DNA of 46,511 nt from JADFOJ01 sp041580235 (GTDB lineage: Bacteria; Planctomycetota; Phycisphaerae; Phycisphaerales; SM1A02), in the NCBI GenBank assembly GCA_041580235.1, contig JBFGEG010000018.1, positions 1 to 46,511 of the forward strand, given 5' to 3'. The translations under genes and the position numbers were made by a program. Below, in pieces: positions 44,847-46,511 of the stretch (position 1 is the first letter of the stretch; each line of letters opens with the position of its first letter). Below the pieces are notes generated by a model, which saw only the letters and a list, made by a program, of their open reading frames with translations, was not told the origin of the DNA and did no database searches.

Positions 44847-44875
44847 TTGGCGCGCGCGGGGATCTGGAGTATCTA
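44847..44875 (+). promoter_or_regulatory. Candidate promoter for the SYLF lipoprotein gene
   Basis: TTGGCG at 44847-44852, a 17-base spacer and TATCTA at 44870-44875 lie in the 113-base divergent gap. The ATG is eight bases after the -10 box, so the mRNA would be leaderless. A weak GGAG at 44866 is too far upstream to be a normal ribosome-binding site. Confidence 0.45.
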
Positions 44876-44883
44876 CGTGAGCC

Positions 44884-45423
44884 ATGAGAAACACAGGATT
44901 GATCGTTCTCTCGCTGCTCGTCGCGATCGCCACCGGCTGCCAGACCGCGCCCAAGACCGCCGCCGAGAGGAGCGAGCTCAACACCGAGGTCAAGATCGCC
45001 ATCATGCGGTTCAAGGAAAAGGACCCCGGCCTGGAGAGATTCTTCGACTCGTCCTACGGCTACGCGGTCTTCCCCGCCGTTGGGCGTGGCGGCTTCATCG
45101 TCGGCGGAGCTTACGGCAAGGGTGAGCTCTACGAGCAGGGCAAGCTGATCGGCTACTGCGATCTCTCGCAGGGATCGATCGGTCCCCAGATCGGCGGCCA
45201 GGGGTACCGGGAGATCATCTTCTTTGAGACGAAAAAGTCGTTGCAGCGTTTTCGCGCCGGCAACTTCACGTTCGCTGCCCAGGCCTCGGCCGTCGTCGTC
45301 GAGGCGGGGGCTTCCGCCGACGCCGACTACGAGCAAGGCGTGGTCGTGTTCACAATGACCAGGGGTGGGCTCATGGCCGAAGCGTCGATCGGCGGGCAGC
45401 AGTTCGACTTCGAGCCCAAGTGA
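44884..45423 (+). CDS. SYLF-domain (YSC84-type) lipoprotein
   Basis: Protein of 179 residues with a lipoprotein signal ending in the lipobox ATGC (Cys19). The rest is the lipid-binding SYLF domain: DSSYGYAVFPAVGRGGFIVGGAYGKG, then LSQGSIGPQIGGQGYREIIFFE and QGVVVFTMTRGGLMAEASIGGQQF. Bacterial members are exported lipid-associated proteins of uncertain role; the eukaryotic ones bind phosphoinositides. It is followed after one base by the CDGSH gene. Confidence 0.92.
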   Translation: MRNTGLIVLSLLVAIATGCQTAPKTAAERSELNTEVKIAIMRFKEKDPGLERFFDSSYGYAVFPAVGRGGFIVGGAYGKGELYEQGKLIGYCDLSQGSIGPQIGGQGYREIIFFETKKSLQRFRAGNFTFAAQASAVVVEAGASADADYEQGVVVFTMTRGGLMAEASIGGQQFDFEPK

Positions 45424-45424
45424 G

Positions 45425-45697
45425 ATGGACGACGAGCCGCGGATCGCGTCGAGAGAGCCGGTGAAGGCGGACCTGGAGTCGGGTCGGACGTACTGGTGGT
45501 GCGTCTGCGGCCGGTCAGGCAGCCAGCCGTTCTGCGACGGCTCGCACGCAGGCACGTGCTTCGAGCCGCTCGCCTTCACCGTCGACCGTGACCGCAAGGC
45601 GGCGCTCTGCCAGTGCAAGCGGACGAAGACCCCGCCCTACTGCGACGGCTCGCACGCCGAGCTCTGCCCGGAGCCGCCGCGGTCTCCCGCCGGCTGA
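45425..45697 (+). CDS. Iron-sulphur protein with two CDGSH zinc-finger-type motifs
   Basis: Small protein of 90 residues. Two copies of the motif that binds a [2Fe-2S] cluster by three Cys and one His are complete: CVCGRSGSQPFCDGSH (about 26-41) and CQCKRTKTPPYCDGSH (about 59-74). Tandem CDGSH proteins are known in bacteria and are thought to handle electrons or clusters; no partner is clear here. The ATG lies one base after the stop codon of the SYLF gene, so the two are likely coupled. Confidence 0.9.
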   Translation: MDDEPRIASREPVKADLESGRTYWWCVCGRSGSQPFCDGSHAGTCFEPLAFTVDRDRKAALCQCKRTKTPPYCDGSHAELCPEPPRSPAG

Positions 45698-45742
45698 GCG
45701 GAGGCTGGCGTAGAATCCTCCGCTCATCAAAGGAGACCGGCC

Positions 45743-46189
45743 ATGAAGCTCTCGCTCATCCTCGCCGCGCTCATTCTCTGTGGCGCCGTTGCCTTTGCCG
45801 CCGCCCAGGCCAGTCGGCCGGCGAGGGCCGTGGTCGGAATCGAGCTGCCCCTGAAGTTCCCTGCCGTCGGCAACATCGAGGCCGTACGCCAGTGGCGATT
45901 CGGGCGGCTCCAGGACGCGGAGATGACGGCGGGCAATGATGTGAGGCTTCGCATCATGGTCGCCGACGGCAGCGTGCTCCAGCTCGTCGGGCCGGGGCCG
46001 GCACTGAGCGAGCTGGCGTTTCAGTCCAACTGGGTGAGGTCGCCCAGCCGATCGTTCCCCGGCCGGTCGGACACCGCCGAGCGGATGATCGCCTTCGACT
46101 ACGACGAGAACCGGCGCATCATCGCCATGGCGAGCCTCGAGCCGATCGCCCGCGACCCCAACCGGCTGCGGCGGGCGCTGGGGTTCTAG
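45743..46189 (+). CDS. Small exported protein of unknown function
   Basis: Protein of 148 residues with a clear signal peptide (1-22, LSLILAALILCGAVAFAAAQA). The mature part has no family I recognise; it contains a run of alternating residues suggesting beta strands (NDVRLRIMVADGSVLQLVG). AAAGGAG at 45729-45735, seven bases before the ATG, fixes the start, and a TAGAAT box at 45711-45716 could be its -10. Its last four bases overlap the convergent transporter gene. Confidence 0.82.
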   Translation: MKLSLILAALILCGAVAFAAAQASRPARAVVGIELPLKFPAVGNIEAVRQWRFGRLQDAEMTAGNDVRLRIMVADGSVLQLVGPGPALSELAFQSNWVRSPSRSFPGRSDTAERMIAFDYDENRRIIAMASLEPIARDPNRLRRALGF

Positions 46190-46511
46190 GTCCTGCTCGC
46201 CGCCTCGTCGGAGCCCAGCCGGCCCGCGAGCAGACGGGCCACCGGCGCGGTCTCTTCCATACGCTCCAGCACGATCCGCAGCACGGCCACGATGGGCGTG
46301 GCCAGGATCATGCCGATCACGCCCCAGATCATTCCGAAGAAGATCAGCCCCAGCAGCACGACGACGGGATGAAGATCCAGCGACTCGCCCATGACTTTCG
46401 GCTCGATGATGTTGCCGACCATGAACTGGATGAAGCCGGGCACGACGAAAGCCATGAGCTTCGCCGGCGCCGAGAGCTCGGGGCTCAGCAGGACCACCGG
46501 CATCGGCAGCA
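46186..46511 (-). CDS. C-terminal part of an AI-2E-family transporter (PerM-like), cut by the window edge
   Basis: At least 108 C-terminal residues of a membrane protein. FVVPGFIQFMVGNIIEPKVMGESLDLHPVVVLLGLIFFG and IWGVIGMILATPIVAVL are the conserved final part of the AI-2E/PerM family. The frame is open to the window edge, so the start lies outside. The substrate of most members is not established, despite the name. Confidence 0.9.
   Translation of the reverse strand, partial: LPMPVVLLSPELSAPAKLMAFVVPGFIQFMVGNIIEPKVMGESLDLHPVVVLLGLIFFGMIWGVIGMILATPIVAVLRIVLERMEETAPVARLLAGRLGSDEAASRT

Noticed and set aside
43031..44887. A 618-codon open frame opposite the POT-like transporter
   Set aside because: It has low-complexity acidic and histidine-rich composition typical of antisense frames, while the minus-strand gene has clear transmembrane and MFS motifs.

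Overview
The window is GC-rich, densely coded bacterial chromosome; no gap between features exceeds about 220 bases. It holds about 43 protein genes (two cut by the window edges), one tRNA-Asp, and no transposase, integrase, phage gene or CRISPR array. A planctomycete, probably of the Phycisphaerae type, fits best. The reasons are the pilin-like N-terminus with its long hydrophobic helix, the DXS with GDA in the thiamine-binding motif, the many lipoproteins, and the short GCACGAAG-type tandem repeats. The lineage is inferred; no rRNA gene is present to settle it.

Bases 1-9.6 kb carry small enzymes (methyltransferase, glutamine amidotransferase, M24 and M14 peptidases, HD hydrolase), then the isoprenoid genes dxs and ispA on the minus strand. 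At 9.6-16.3 kb lie an ExbB/MotA-like channel, a TraB/GumN-like protein with a pseudopilin-like insert, a pilin-like protein, a lipase-like lipoprotein, ispG, a PilZ-receiver protein and a second methyltransferase. At 16.3-25.7 kb come a nucleoside-type transporter, a tetR-topA pair, miaA, pgk, a cysteine-free thioredoxin-fold protein, rpe and a histidine phosphatase relative that has lost its catalytic histidine.

At 25.9-29.5 kb accD, lnt and a HEAT-repeat lipoprotein overlap in one operon. At 29.5-34.7 kb is a cell-shape locus: a MreC-like coiled-coil protein, a 58-residue membrane protein, mreB, mreC, mreD and a GlmU-like sugar nucleotidyltransferase. The rest holds polA, greA, tRNA-Asp, htpX, asnA, an M20 peptidase, a POT-like transporter, a SYLF lipoprotein, a double CDGSH protein, a small exported protein and the end of an AI-2E-type transporter.

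Most of this is housekeeping and I see no clear new multi-gene system. The points most worth a second look are: the extra MreC-like gene and its structured leader ahead of mreBCD; tandem repeats that now serve as a lipoprotein signal peptide and as a Shine-Dalgarno site; the pseudopilin-like insert in the TraB/GumN protein; three proteins that keep a fold but have lost key residues; and a recurring TAnnnT box 6-11 bases ahead of start codons that lack a ribosome-binding site, which suggests leaderless mRNAs.
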